Of a stretch of 64,000 bases of DNA, positions 46,101 through 53,575 are shown piece by piece. Both the position numbers and the translations under genes were made by a program. The stretch is from Sphaerochaeta globosa str. Buddy. Its GTDB lineage: Bacteria; Spirochaetota; Spirochaetia; Sphaerochaetales; Sphaerochaetaceae. The DNA lies in assembly GCF_000190435.1 (NCBI RefSeq), contig NC_015152.1, forward strand, positions 2,672,458 to 2,736,457, in the 5' to 3' direction. The stretch's first letter is position 1. Each line of letters opens with the position of its first letter. The notes beneath the pieces were generated by a model. It had not been told where the DNA came from and did not search any database. It saw only the letters and a program-made list of their open reading frames with translations.

Positions 46101-46368
46101 GTACGGTGCAAAAGAAGCACGCTTGTATACCAATGGAGACTACAATGATTGGTTCCTCCCTTCGTGGCATGAGTTGTTGAAACTACGAGACAATAGAGTT
46201 GTCATCGGCAATTTCGTTGCCAGTGTCTACATGAGTTCTTCAGAGTCTACTCAACCTGGCTGGGACCCGTGGCCATATTTCCATGCAGTTTATTTTGATG
46301 GGGATATGCGGAACCATGTGTTCGATAAACCTGCCGTAACACCTATCAGGGCAGTACGCTACTTCTAA
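43177..46368 (+). CDS. Large surface lipoprotein with YDG, MBG, Ig-like and DUF1566-type domains (cassette copy 2)
   Basis: 1063 residues. Lipobox SFVGC (Cys25), then the N-terminal domain shared with copy 1 (30-205). Three YDG repeats (about 207-474, with KEYDG starts) are followed by an MBG domain (474-556, NHTKIYGQANPSFTV), a related MBG-type domain with YNGTEQSLPISG (556-632) and a second MBG domain (632-715, DYSKTYGTANPVFTV). An Ig-like domain comes next (715-805, YIWVRNGGLIAGATESTYTL). The C-terminal DUF1566-type domain has YNDWFLPSWHELLKL and the final IRAVRYF. The two MBG domains share an almost identical 130-bp DNA segment. Same inferred role as copy 1, with a shorter and more mixed stalk. 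Confidence 0.88.
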   Translation: MKNINTTLSIISIVILCTLLSFVGCSDMMATLGNISLTIDLDTPEVEVASYTLEGNLVDTATRFTLNNITPPRHTLTELKQGRWNLSVKAFDDQGSQIGIGTKAVDLKEGQIVDTSLLVVFSQSTPLASAFTITGPSRHDSREGSVAGTTVKMEYRLASAAEDAPFSACSAGITLLIPGTYKVRYAAAHGLQASECLTVTVPAYTPIQLTITSTSLTTTKEYDGTNTVQGSITPGTLSGMLSGDEVTVHTQAVYDSSSVGNSKTITVTYFLGGADANNYLKPVDAAVTGIIQQKQLSITGTSVDTSKEYDNATRAEVSNLGSLVGVIGSEQVSVTASAVYRDKNAGTGKQITVTYALTGDDKDNYLKPVDDASFAGTITRKALTANLPSIQLSKEYDGTTAVFTTSGSLDEDDVIPGDDVQIHAQASYNSATAGDEKTITVTYNLRGDDANNYTLLADSSNSSLPGVISKRRLTATVGNHTKIYGQANPSFTVNVTGFVNGETASTAGDYVAPIASTAATTTTDTGNYEISISGGSATNYSFNTSDTGTLTINKATYDMSAVSFTDKTVTYNGTEQSLPISGTLPSGVTVSYTDNAKTDAGTYTATAHFSGDATNYEAIADKTATLTINKAVLTATVGDYSKTYGTANPVFTVSVTGFVNGETALTAGDYVAPTASTAATTTTDTGNYEISISGGSATNYSFNTSDTGTLIIEPITMTGSVILTGSWTYGETLTAVPTLTNAGPAPTYIWVRNGGLIAGATESTYTLTEADIGYSIKVAINATAGNYKGQVVSTAANISKAAGASFSGTISAYYPYSPATKTIVNVTGFDVNQTGLEANISTDGTTYGSYDELEIDSRGRAMISTTSATKVKIRYKETPTAFPGADLVLNVAEQDLAIGDYYAGGVVGYIYQTYDPGYVEGQLHGLIAAKSDTSTNGSKWSTNTTLTIGTGIGIGTGSSNTDAIILALGGSEIGMYGAKEARLYTNGDYNDWFLPSWHELLKLRDNRVVIGNFVASVYMSSSESTQPGWDPWPYFHAVYFDGDMRNHVFDKPAVTPIRAVRYF
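44691..45300 (+). repeat. Pair of near-identical 130-bp direct repeats, 480 bp apart
   Basis: 44691-44820 and 45171-45300 differ at only two or so positions (including C for T at 45197), while flanking MBG sequence has diverged. The offset is exactly 160 codons, so recombination between them would delete or add a domain block in frame. Recent duplication or gene conversion. Confidence 0.9.
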
Positions 46369-46377
46369 AGGTATCTA

Positions 46378-46403
46378 CCCTGCCAGGCAATTGCTTGGCA
46401 GGG
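46378..46403 (+). terminator. Terminator of cassette copy 2
   Basis: CCCTGCCAGGCAA directly joined to TTGCTTGGCAGGG, a 13-bp self-complementary stem with one G-T pair, followed by AATCTTTATT. It resembles the terminator of copy 1 (both carry a CCA-GCA/TGCTTGG core). Confidence 0.8.
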
Positions 46404-46446
46404 AATCTTTATTACTATAGTTGTCACGTAGGAATATACTCTTAGC

Positions 46447-46809
46447 ATGAAACGCCTATTGTTTTCCCTAGTACTGAGCATTCTTCTCATCTCCTGTTCT
46501 CTCTTTCCCGATCAGAGGATAGCATTCACGTTCACCAACGCTTTGGGCAGTACCATACAAACGGTTTCTGTTTACCCCATCCACAATTCCGAACTTGCCG
46601 CCTCATCTTCCACACTTGCCTGCAGTCAGACAAAGACTCTCCAACTCAACTTGAAGAAGGCTACCAAGAGTGATAGCTGCTATGTCGTTGCTATTGAGCA
46701 TGAGGGGATTACCACTTCCGTTGAGTATGGCTACTACTCCAATGGCTTTCCCTTGGAGAAACAGGTGAGCATCGTAATCGATAGCGAATTCTTGGATGCT
46801 GGGAAATGA
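46447..46809 (+). CDS. Small lipoprotein of unknown function
   Basis: 120 residues. Lipobox LLISC at Cys18 after MKRLLFSLVLSI. The mature part is a short beta-rich domain (FTFTNALGSTIQTVSVYP, then GYYSNGFPLEKQVSIVIDSE). No family recognised. A diverged copy of its last 30 codons lies at 48201-48302, so the gene was once duplicated. It stands alone behind the terminator of cassette 2. Confidence 0.72.
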   Translation: MKRLLFSLVLSILLISCSLFPDQRIAFTFTNALGSTIQTVSVYPIHNSELAASSSTLACSQTKTLQLNLKKATKSDSCYVVAIEHEGITTSVEYGYYSNGFPLEKQVSIVIDSEFLDAGK

Positions 46810-46959
46810 AGAAAGTTCTGTCTTTATCGTCCCTATGTATGGAATAAACATCTAGGTTACCCTTCTGAGAATCGGTTTGTACTCTAGGACTTACGCTGAT
46901 AGGTTCTTTATTGTTTCTTTTATTTTGACTTGTTTCATTGTTAGCGGTACATTACTAGT

Positions 46960-47943
46960 ATGATGGTACAAATAAAGCGTGATACACTGAATCGATATTT
47001 GCAATCTCTGTTCGGATTTGAAACTGACATCCACGAGTATTCATTGCCAAAGACTTCTCCACTCTATCTAGCTGAAGGCTACCAGTTCCTGCTTATTACC
47101 ATGCAGCTAACCAAGTTCATTGCTATGGGACCTGTTACGCAAGAGTATCGATTACCCACTCTGGTCAAGCATCTATCAAAAGTAGTTCAGCTGACTGGTC
47201 TGCCTTGTGCTTTGGTTTTTTCCCTATTGCGTACACAGCAACGCAGTGTACTTATTCAACTAAGGATTCCTTTCTTGGTACCCGATGCACAAGTATACCT
47301 TCCCTTTATTGGGTGTGTGTTCACTGAAAAGAAAAGGAGTACGCTCCCCTTGCCGGAGGCGATGGCTCCAGGTACACAACTTGTTTTTCTCTATTTCTAC
47401 TATCTGAAATCCAGTCATGCAGTTACGGCTACAGATTTGGCAAAACACCTGAAACTATCAAAGGCAACGCTCACCAGGGCAATAAGCTCGCTTGAACAGC
47501 TTGGCCTCCTCACGGTGACGAGTGAAGGAACGAAGAAGTTACTTTCACCTGCCAGCACCTCCAACCATAAGCTACTGGAAGCAGCTAAACCATATTTACA
47601 ATCACCAGTGCTTAAAACCATCTACCTCTCAGAAAAACCAACCAACGTGTTGCTTGGGGGAATGTTGGCTTTGGCCTCTCTTACATCTCTTTCAGAGGAT
47701 TCATCGGATGGATCGTACGTCATACCAAGGCGTAAAACAAACCAGCAGGAATTTCAGAAGATAAGTAAACAGGATTTCTTGGACTTCGGAGGCTTTCCTG
47801 TTGAAATCTGGAAGTATGATCCTACTTTATTGGTACCAAGCAAAACGGTAGATATCATCTCGTTGCTGTTGAGTTTCACCGGGGAGTACGACGAAAGAAC
47901 TGAACAGGCGCTACAGACATTGAAGGAGAGCGTTTCGTGGTAA
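46960..47943 (+). CDS. Winged-helix (MarR-like) protein, probably antitoxin-like regulator
   Basis: 327 residues. A central winged-helix region (VTATDLAKHLKLSKATLTRA, SSLEQLGLLTVTSEG, residues about 155-200) lies between an N-terminal domain of 140 residues and a C-terminal domain ending VDIISLLLSFTGEYDERTEQ. The layout resembles regulators paired with nucleotidyltransferase-type partners. Its stop overlaps the start of a second, truncated frame (47937-48113), so it was the first gene of a two-gene unit. Confidence 0.6.
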   Translation: MMVQIKRDTLNRYLQSLFGFETDIHEYSLPKTSPLYLAEGYQFLLITMQLTKFIAMGPVTQEYRLPTLVKHLSKVVQLTGLPCALVFSLLRTQQRSVLIQLRIPFLVPDAQVYLPFIGCVFTEKKRSTLPLPEAMAPGTQLVFLYFYYLKSSHAVTATDLAKHLKLSKATLTRAISSLEQLGLLTVTSEGTKKLLSPASTSNHKLLEAAKPYLQSPVLKTIYLSEKPTNVLLGGMLALASLTSLSEDSSDGSYVIPRRKTNQQEFQKISKQDFLDFGGFPVEIWKYDPTLLVPSKTVDIISLLLSFTGEYDERTEQALQTLKESVSW

Positions 47944-48113
47944 AAGCCTCGTTTGTTGAGGAATTTTGGGATGTTATCCATGAAGAAGGGTATACAGTCC
48001 AAGAGAAGAACTCAGGTAAGCCCCAGTTCTATAGATTCTCTAAACCTAGCAATGAGATTTTCCCGGACAGTGACTATGCTTATGTACCAAACAGGTGTGC
48101 TACAAATTTTTAG
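47937..48113 (+). pseudogene. Truncated second gene of the HTH unit (nucleotidyltransferase-like remnant)
   Basis: 58 codons from GTG 47937, with gaaggagag upstream and a 7-base overlap with the HTH gene. The N-terminus VVKASFVEEFWDVIHEEGY and the KPQFYRFSKPSNEIFP segment recall proteins annotated as AbiEii-like nucleotidyltransferases that continue for hundreds of residues. Here the frame turns into unrelated sequence after EIFP and stops. The gene appears cut by a deletion. The family assignment is from memory and tentative. Confidence 0.45.
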
Positions 48114-48200
48114 CTTTGCAATGATGCTTATGTAATCTGTTGTGTATTTCAAACAGTAAAGATCCAAAGAAAGGATCGATCCCTGTAGATGAATATATCC

Positions 48201-48302
48201 ATGTCAACATTGGGGTACGACTACTACTCCAATGGGTGTCCCATGGAGAAACAGATTGGCATTGTAATCACCAGAGAGTTCTTGGATATGGGTAATTACT
48301 AG
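48201..48302 (+). pseudogene. Remnant copy of the 3' end of the small lipoprotein gene
   Basis: 34 codons; GYDYYSNGCPMEKQIGIVIT and REFLDMG align with GYYSNGFPLEKQVSIVIDSE and FLDAGK at the end of 46447-46809. No signal peptide or ribosome-binding site. It shows a former second lipoprotein gene, or that the HTH unit lies within what was a tandem pair. The rest of the gap 48114-48459 holds the LacI operator and nothing else I can support. Confidence 0.7.
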
Positions 48303-48383
48303 CTCTCAAGGTTTCTAGCCATATGGACTCTGTATCCTCCAAACGTATTGCATCTTTGATGCTATCAGGAACCTTAGTAAAAT

Positions 48384-48397
48384 TGTAAACGATTACA
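48384..48397. promoter_or_regulatory. Perfect LacI-family operator of the RbsABC-type operon
   Basis: TGTAAACGATTACA fits TGTAANCGNTTACA at every fixed position. It lies 63-76 bases upstream of the transporter ATPase start. A TTGACA at 48407-48412 may be the -35. The repressor is most likely the LacI protein encoded at the end of the same operon. Confidence 0.7.
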
Positions 48398-48459
48398 GTC
48401 CAATCCTTGACAGATGCAATAAGCCATGTGAACATGGTACTTGGCAAGGAGATGCGGCC

Positions 48460-49956
48460 ATGAGAAACGTCATACTGTCAATGAAAGCCATTGACAAGCG
48501 GTTCGCCGGCGTTCATGCACTCAAGGGTGTTGACTTCGAGTTGTGCGAAGGCGAAATCCATGCACTGGTTGGTGAAAACGGAGCCGGCAAATCGACTCTG
48601 ATGAAAGCACTGACCGGAATATTCCCGAAGGACTCAGGAGAAATCCACTACCTTGGCAAGCTCTTCAATCCACAGGGGCCCAAGGAAGCACTGGATGCAG
48701 GCATTGCAATCGTGCACCAGGAACTGAACATGATGGAGCACCTTACCGTTGCCCAGAATTTGTTCATAGGTCGCGAGGCAACCAAACGCAATGGTTGGCT
48801 ACTGGATGAAAAGGAACAAAACAAGCGTGCTTCAGAGCTCTTTGAGAAGCTGAACATGCATATCGATCCCCAGGAGAAAGTGAGCAACCTTACCGTAGGC
48901 AAGCAGCAAATGGTAGAAATTGCCAAAGCAGTCTCACACAACCTGAAAGTTCTCATTCTCGATGAACCTACCGCAGCCTTGACGGATCGAGAGATCAACG
49001 ACCTGTTTATCATAATGAAGGATCTCGCCCAAAAAGGCGTAGGCATGATTTACATCAGCCACCGCCTCGACGAAATCGGGGTCATCACCGACCGAGTCAC
49101 CGTACTGCGCGACGGTGAGTATGTCGGTACCAAGGAAACCAAGGACCTGAGCAAGGATGAGATGATCAACATGATGGTCGGCCGGGTAATCTACGAGAAG
49201 CCCAAAACCAAAAGTACCGTTCCCCCCGATGCCCCGGTGGTTCTGAAAATTGAAAATCTCAATGCCGGAAAGTTGGTGCAGAACATCTCCTTCGAGCTGA
49301 GAAAAGGTGAAATCCTTGGCTTTGCAGGTCTTATGGGAGCAGGACGCACCGAAACCATGCGCGCGCTCTTCGGAGCCGACAGAGCCTCCGGCAACATATT
49401 CATCAATGGCACGAAAACCCTCATCGAGAACCCTCAGGATGCCGTACGCAACGGTATCGGATATCTCTCGGAAGACCGCAAACGCTTCGGCTTGGCTATC
49501 AAGCTCTCCGTCCAAGAGAATGCAGTCATGGCATCCTACGATGACCTCTGCCCCTCCCTTTTCCTCCCCCGGGCGAAGCTCGTCAAAATCGCTGGCGAGT
49601 ATGTAGAGAAGCTGAATGTAAAAACCCCTTCGCTCGACCAGTTTGTCAGAAACCTCTCGGGGGGAAACCAACAGAAGGTAGTCATCGCCAAATGGTTGAT
49701 CAAGAATTGCTCGGTGCTCATTTTCGACGAACCGACCCGCGGTATCGACGTAGGGGCGAAGAGCGAGATTTACCACCTGATGAACGACCTGGTTAAAGAA
49801 GGTAAGTCAATCATTATGATCAGCAGCGAACTGAACGAAATTCTCAGGATGAGTGACCGCATCGCCGTCATGTGCGAAGGAAAACTCACCGGAATTCTCA
49901 ATATCGAAGAGGCAACCCAGGAACGAATCATGGCCTTGGCTACCCAACGAGGATAG
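48460..49956 (+). CDS. Sugar ABC transporter ATPase with two nucleotide-binding domains (RbsA/MglA type)
   Basis: 498 residues. The first domain has Walker A GENGAGKSTLMKAL, signature NLTVGKQQMVEIAK and Walker B VLILDEPTAALT. The second has the degenerate Walker A GLMGAGRTETMRAL, signature NLSGGNQQKVVIAKW and LIFDEPTRGIDVG. One fused protein with a weak second P-loop is standard for ribose/galactose/xylose importers. It is followed 12 bases later by the permease gene. Confidence 0.93.
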   Translation: MRNVILSMKAIDKRFAGVHALKGVDFELCEGEIHALVGENGAGKSTLMKALTGIFPKDSGEIHYLGKLFNPQGPKEALDAGIAIVHQELNMMEHLTVAQNLFIGREATKRNGWLLDEKEQNKRASELFEKLNMHIDPQEKVSNLTVGKQQMVEIAKAVSHNLKVLILDEPTAALTDREINDLFIIMKDLAQKGVGMIYISHRLDEIGVITDRVTVLRDGEYVGTKETKDLSKDEMINMMVGRVIYEKPKTKSTVPPDAPVVLKIENLNAGKLVQNISFELRKGEILGFAGLMGAGRTETMRALFGADRASGNIFINGTKTLIENPQDAVRNGIGYLSEDRKRFGLAIKLSVQENAVMASYDDLCPSLFLPRAKLVKIAGEYVEKLNVKTPSLDQFVRNLSGGNQQKVVIAKWLIKNCSVLIFDEPTRGIDVGAKSEIYHLMNDLVKEGKSIIMISSELNEILRMSDRIAVMCEGKLTGILNIEEATQERIMALATQRG

Positions 49957-49968
49957 GAGTGACTATCA

Positions 49969-51147
49969 ATGAAACTGAAAGAGAACACTAACATCAGGGA
50001 GAAAAAAGGAGTGAGTGCACAGAAGTTGCTTGCACCCCTTGCGCTTGTCATCATCTATGCCTTCTTCGCCCTGTTCGGCAGAAACTTCTTCTCCTACACA
50101 ACGCTGGTCAACATCCTCGACTCCTCCTACTACATCGGCTTCATTGCCATCGGGGTAACGTTCGTCATCATCACCGGCGGCATCGACCTCTCCTGCGGCA
50201 CCATCATGATGGCATCCACCATCATCGGTGGTACGGCTTATAAGACATGGGGATGGCCCATGTGGCTCTCTCTCGTCCTCATTCTCCTCGTTTCCACCAG
50301 CTTCGGGCTATTCAATGGAATTCTGGTCAGCCGCCTGAAGCTTCCCCCGTTCATAGCTACTCTCGGCACGATGATGATCAGCCTCGGTATCGGCTCAATC
50401 GTATCCAATGTCCGTAGTGCCACGTTCCCGGCCCGTGGAGCAGCGGACAGCTGGTTCAAGGGCATCTTCAAGTATATCGCCCCCGACAATGCCAGTTATC
50501 CCACGGGGGCATTGGTTCTTTTCGGTACGGCCTTCATCGCATACATCATCCTGACACGGACCAAGATGGGCCGTTACATATTTGCCGTAGGCTCCAACAA
50601 GGAAGCAGCCCGCCTCTCCGGTGTCGATGTAGCCAAGTGGGAGATGATGGCCTATGTGATCAGCGGTTTTCTGGCAGGTGTGGGCGGCATTGCCTTCGCA
50701 GCCGTCTATACCACCGTCATGCCCGCCCAAGGCCAAGGTTTTGAGCTGTACGCCATTGCAGGAACGGTCATCGGAGGAACAAGCCTCAGCGGAGGAGCAG
50801 GATCTGTGCTCGGTACCATGATCGGTGTCTACATCATGAGTGTCCTTCGGGCAGGACTGCCATCCATGGACCTGCAAGCCCAATACCAGACATTCTTCAC
50901 CGGTATAGTCGTCCTGGGCGCAGTAATGCTGGATATTTACCGCACCAAAAAATCCACAGAAGTCCGCATACTCTCAGCCTCCGACCGGTATCGCCAGGAG
51001 ATGCTGTTCAAACTCAGCCAATTGCAGGGTGAAGAAGCAGCTGCCCTGAAAGTGGAAATGAACAAGGAGTACCGACGGCTCAGGCGTGAGGAGAAACTGC
51101 AGCGGGCAGCATTGCGCAAGCAAGAAAAGGAATTTGAGAAATCATAG
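49969..51147 (+). CDS. Sugar ABC transporter permease (RbsC/MglC type)
   Basis: 392 residues with 8-10 transmembrane helices. The family segments GGIDLSCGTIMM, GTMMISLGIGSI and AGTVIGGTSLSGGAGSVLGT are present. The last 60 residues form a charged, probably coiled tail (VEMNKEYRRLRREEKLQRAA) not usual for RbsC; it may be a lineage-specific cytoplasmic extension. The gene is downstream of the ATPase and upstream of the binding protein. Confidence 0.92.
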   Translation: MKLKENTNIREKKGVSAQKLLAPLALVIIYAFFALFGRNFFSYTTLVNILDSSYYIGFIAIGVTFVIITGGIDLSCGTIMMASTIIGGTAYKTWGWPMWLSLVLILLVSTSFGLFNGILVSRLKLPPFIATLGTMMISLGIGSIVSNVRSATFPARGAADSWFKGIFKYIAPDNASYPTGALVLFGTAFIAYIILTRTKMGRYIFAVGSNKEAARLSGVDVAKWEMMAYVISGFLAGVGGIAFAAVYTTVMPAQGQGFELYAIAGTVIGGTSLSGGAGSVLGTMIGVYIMSVLRAGLPSMDLQAQYQTFFTGIVVLGAVMLDIYRTKKSTEVRILSASDRYRQEMLFKLSQLQGEEAAALKVEMNKEYRRLRREEKLQRAALRKQEKEFEKS

Positions 51148-51199
51148 ACGCGAGAATATCCGGGGTCGTATGATCCCGGAAGAAAATAGGAGGGTTATT

Positions 51200-52294
51200 A
51201 TGAAGAGAACCTTAGTCGTTCTATTGGCTCTGGTTGTACTCGCTTCGGTAACTGTATTCGCCCAAGGCGTGCAGGAAGCCAAGAAGCCGTACATCGCCGT
51301 TGTCTCCAAAGGGGAGCAGCATGATTTCTGGCAGCAGGTAAAACTTGGTGCCAACGCAGCTGCTGCAGCGTATGGCGTCGACATTACCTTCGAAGGACCT
51401 CCTTCTGAAAGTGATGTGCAAATCCAGGTAGAAATGCTGAACAATGCCATGGCAAAGAACCCGGTGGCTATCGCATTGGCAGCCCTGAATACCAGCAGTG
51501 TTCTTGACCAATTACAGCAGGCCAAGAGCCAGAAAATTCCCGTAATCGGGTTTGACTCTGGTGTACCCGAAGCCCCGGCTGGATCGATTTGGGCAAATGC
51601 TTCCACGAACAACTATGCGGCAGCCGGTATGGCAGCTGATAAGATGTTCGAGGTGATCAAGAGCCGAATTGAAGCAGCAACCGATGCAAAACCGGTAAAA
51701 ATCGTGGTCATGAACCAGGATGCTTCCGGTGAATCACTGCTGAGCCGCGGCAAGGGTTTCCGCGACACAATCGTCAAGTTGATCGATGAGAAAACCGCTC
51801 TTTCCAAGAGTGATATCGCAGTCATCGGCAACACCGCCTACATCGCCGCAGACAGCCCCAGAAGCGGGAAGAAAGTCATCATTGAGATGATCGTTCCTGC
51901 CTCCGCTGCCATGACTGACGCCACCAATGCCGCCCAAGCAGTATTGAACAAGGTAAGCAGCGACAACATTCTGGGAATCTTCTGCTCCAATGAAGCAACC
52001 GTAAAGGGTCTTTTGGCCGCCACCAACGATGGTGCTACGCTGAAGACCAATGCTGCTCTGAAGAACGTAGTGGTTATCGGTTACGATGCCGGTGCCGCCC
52101 AGAAGAATGCAGTGCGCAACCAGTACTTCCTCGGTTCCATCACCCAGGATCCGTACCAGATCGGTTACAAGGCAGTCGAGTTGGCCTACAAGGCCTACAA
52201 GGGCGAACCAGTTGCCGATGTCGATACCGGTGCCAAGTTCTATAACTTCCAGAATATGGATAATGCCGATATCAAGGGCCTGATCTACGATTGA
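51200..52294 (+). CDS. Sugar ABC transporter binding protein (RbsB type)
   Basis: 364 residues from ATG 51200 (MKRTLVVLLALVVLASVTVF, cleaved near AQG), with taggaggg directly upstream; the frame open to 51086 is not used. It has the type I periplasmic binding fold of ribose/galactose binders: YIAVVSKGEQHDFWQQVKLG at the N-terminus, ALAALNTSSVLDQLQ and IGFDSGVPEAPAG, and GYDAGAAQKNAV in the second lobe. A short hairpin (51159-51180) lies before the gene and a strong one after it. Confidence 0.92.
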   Translation: MKRTLVVLLALVVLASVTVFAQGVQEAKKPYIAVVSKGEQHDFWQQVKLGANAAAAAYGVDITFEGPPSESDVQIQVEMLNNAMAKNPVAIALAALNTSSVLDQLQQAKSQKIPVIGFDSGVPEAPAGSIWANASTNNYAAAGMAADKMFEVIKSRIEAATDAKPVKIVVMNQDASGESLLSRGKGFRDTIVKLIDEKTALSKSDIAVIGNTAYIAADSPRSGKKVIIEMIVPASAAMTDATNAAQAVLNKVSSDNILGIFCSNEATVKGLLAATNDGATLKTNAALKNVVVIGYDAGAAQKNAVRNQYFLGSITQDPYQIGYKAVELAYKAYKGEPVADVDTGAKFYNFQNMDNADIKGLIYD

Positions 52295-52310
52295 TACACC
52301 TTACTTTCAA

Positions 52311-52334
52311 CTGGGGGTCGTACAAGACCCCCAG
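52311..52334 (+). terminator. Hairpin between the binding-protein and lacI genes
   Basis: Perfect 9-bp stem CTGGGGGTC/GACCCCCAG with a 6-base loop, 16 bases after the binding-protein stop. The TTTC that follows is short, and lacI begins 5 bases later, so it probably attenuates rather than fully stops transcription. Confidence 0.72.
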
Positions 52335-52339
52335 CTTTC

Positions 52340-53455
52340 ATGGAGAGCATACCGGTGGAAGCTAACGTGTCTGTGACAATTAAGGATGTCGCTCGATTGG
52401 CCGGTGTGTCGATCGCTACGGTATCCCGGGTCCTCAACGAAAGCGATGTGGTCAAGGACCAGACCCGTAAAGCCGTGTTGGAGGCTGTAGAGAAACTTGG
52501 GTACAACCGCAACGAGGTTGCTCGTTCACTCAAGTTTCGTCAGACACGAACTATTGGGATTATCGCCCCCGAGCTCTCCAACATTTTCTTCATGGAGGTC
52601 GTCGAGGCTCTGGAGCGTTGCCTCGCTCCGAAAGGGTATTCGATGATCATCACCTCCTCCTACGATTCGGTACAGGAGGAAAAGCGAAAACTGCAGATTC
52701 TCATCGAACGCAACGTCGATGGCATGGTAGTCATGCCCTCGGGCTCCGAGGGAGAGCACTTCCTGTCCAAAGCACTTTCCAATATTCCACTTGTGCTTGT
52801 CGACCGCCGTATCAAGGCCTTGAAGGTTGACTCTGTGGAAACAGACAACCGTTACGGTGTCCACAAAATGATAGAGGCTCTCTGCAATGAAGGCTTCAAA
52901 CGCATAGGATTCATCGGTGGGGATCCCAATATCCATACAGCCGGCGAACGACTTCATGGATATTTGGAAGCAATGGCTGCGTACAACCTGCCCGTAGAGG
53001 ACGAGTTTGTCCTCCATCAAGGACCGATGACCCAGCTCAATGGACGGGACCAGCTGAAAATGGCACTCTCCGATCCCGACCATCCCCAGGCATTCTTCAT
53101 TGCCAACGACTCCATGCACCTTGGGGCTACCATCTATGCAATAGAGAACCTCCAAGAAATCCAAGGCCTCCCGCCGGTGTTCGCCAGTTTTGACTACCTA
53201 AGCTACGCTCCCCTGCTCAAGCTCTGCCACTATGCCGTCTCCCAGCCCTTCGAGCAGATCGGCCAAGAAGTTGCGGCCCTGCTACTCAAGCGCTTAGGCG
53301 GCAATTGGGAGGATTTCCCCCAGCATGTCATGCTCAAGCCGGAGATTAAAGTGCTCAAAGCCAACGGGGGCATCCCGTTTGAGAGGGAAGAAGAGGAGCA
53401 AAGACGTGTACATTCGGATGCGGATGTCTCCGAAAAACTTTGTTCATACTTCTGA
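52340..53455 (+). CDS. LacI-family transcriptional repressor
   Basis: 371 residues. HTH and hinge are VTIKDVARLAGVSIATVSRVL to EVARSL (residues 12-66). The periplasmic-binding-like effector domain follows (IGIIAPELSNIFFMEVVEAL, PLVLVDRR, FIGGDPNIHTAGERL, ASFDYLSYAPLL). The tail is glutamate-rich. Encoded last in the importer operon, it presumably senses the imported sugar and binds 48384-48397. Confidence 0.92.
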   Translation: MESIPVEANVSVTIKDVARLAGVSIATVSRVLNESDVVKDQTRKAVLEAVEKLGYNRNEVARSLKFRQTRTIGIIAPELSNIFFMEVVEALERCLAPKGYSMIITSSYDSVQEEKRKLQILIERNVDGMVVMPSGSEGEHFLSKALSNIPLVLVDRRIKALKVDSVETDNRYGVHKMIEALCNEGFKRIGFIGGDPNIHTAGERLHGYLEAMAAYNLPVEDEFVLHQGPMTQLNGRDQLKMALSDPDHPQAFFIANDSMHLGATIYAIENLQEIQGLPPVFASFDYLSYAPLLKLCHYAVSQPFEQIGQEVAALLLKRLGGNWEDFPQHVMLKPEIKVLKANGGIPFEREEEEQRRVHSDADVSEKLCSYF

Positions 53456-53536
53456 AATACGCTGAACAGATTTCCATTCACTCATGGTATTGGCGTGAAT
53501 AATAGTACACGCTTCTGTGTAATTTTCCTGTACAGA

Positions 53537-53557
53537 GTGTAAAGTTTGGTGTAAAGT
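53537..53557. promoter_or_regulatory. Direct repeats upstream of the TIGR04255-like cassette
   Basis: GTGTAAAGT at 53537-53545 and 53549-53557, 12 bp apart, ending 18 bases before the first gene. They could be half-sites for the cassette's HTH protein. Confidence 0.35.
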
Positions 53558-53575
53558 CTACGTAGGTAGGAAACC

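Noticed and set aside
21019-46368. Diversity-generating retroelement acting on the DUF1566-type tips
   Set aside because: No reverse transcriptase gene and no template/variable repeat pair with adenine-specific changes is present in the window.
48934-49776. 280-codon minus-strand open frame under the ABC ATPase gene
   Set aside because: A shadow of the strongly supported ATPase on the other strand; no motif and no ribosome-binding site.
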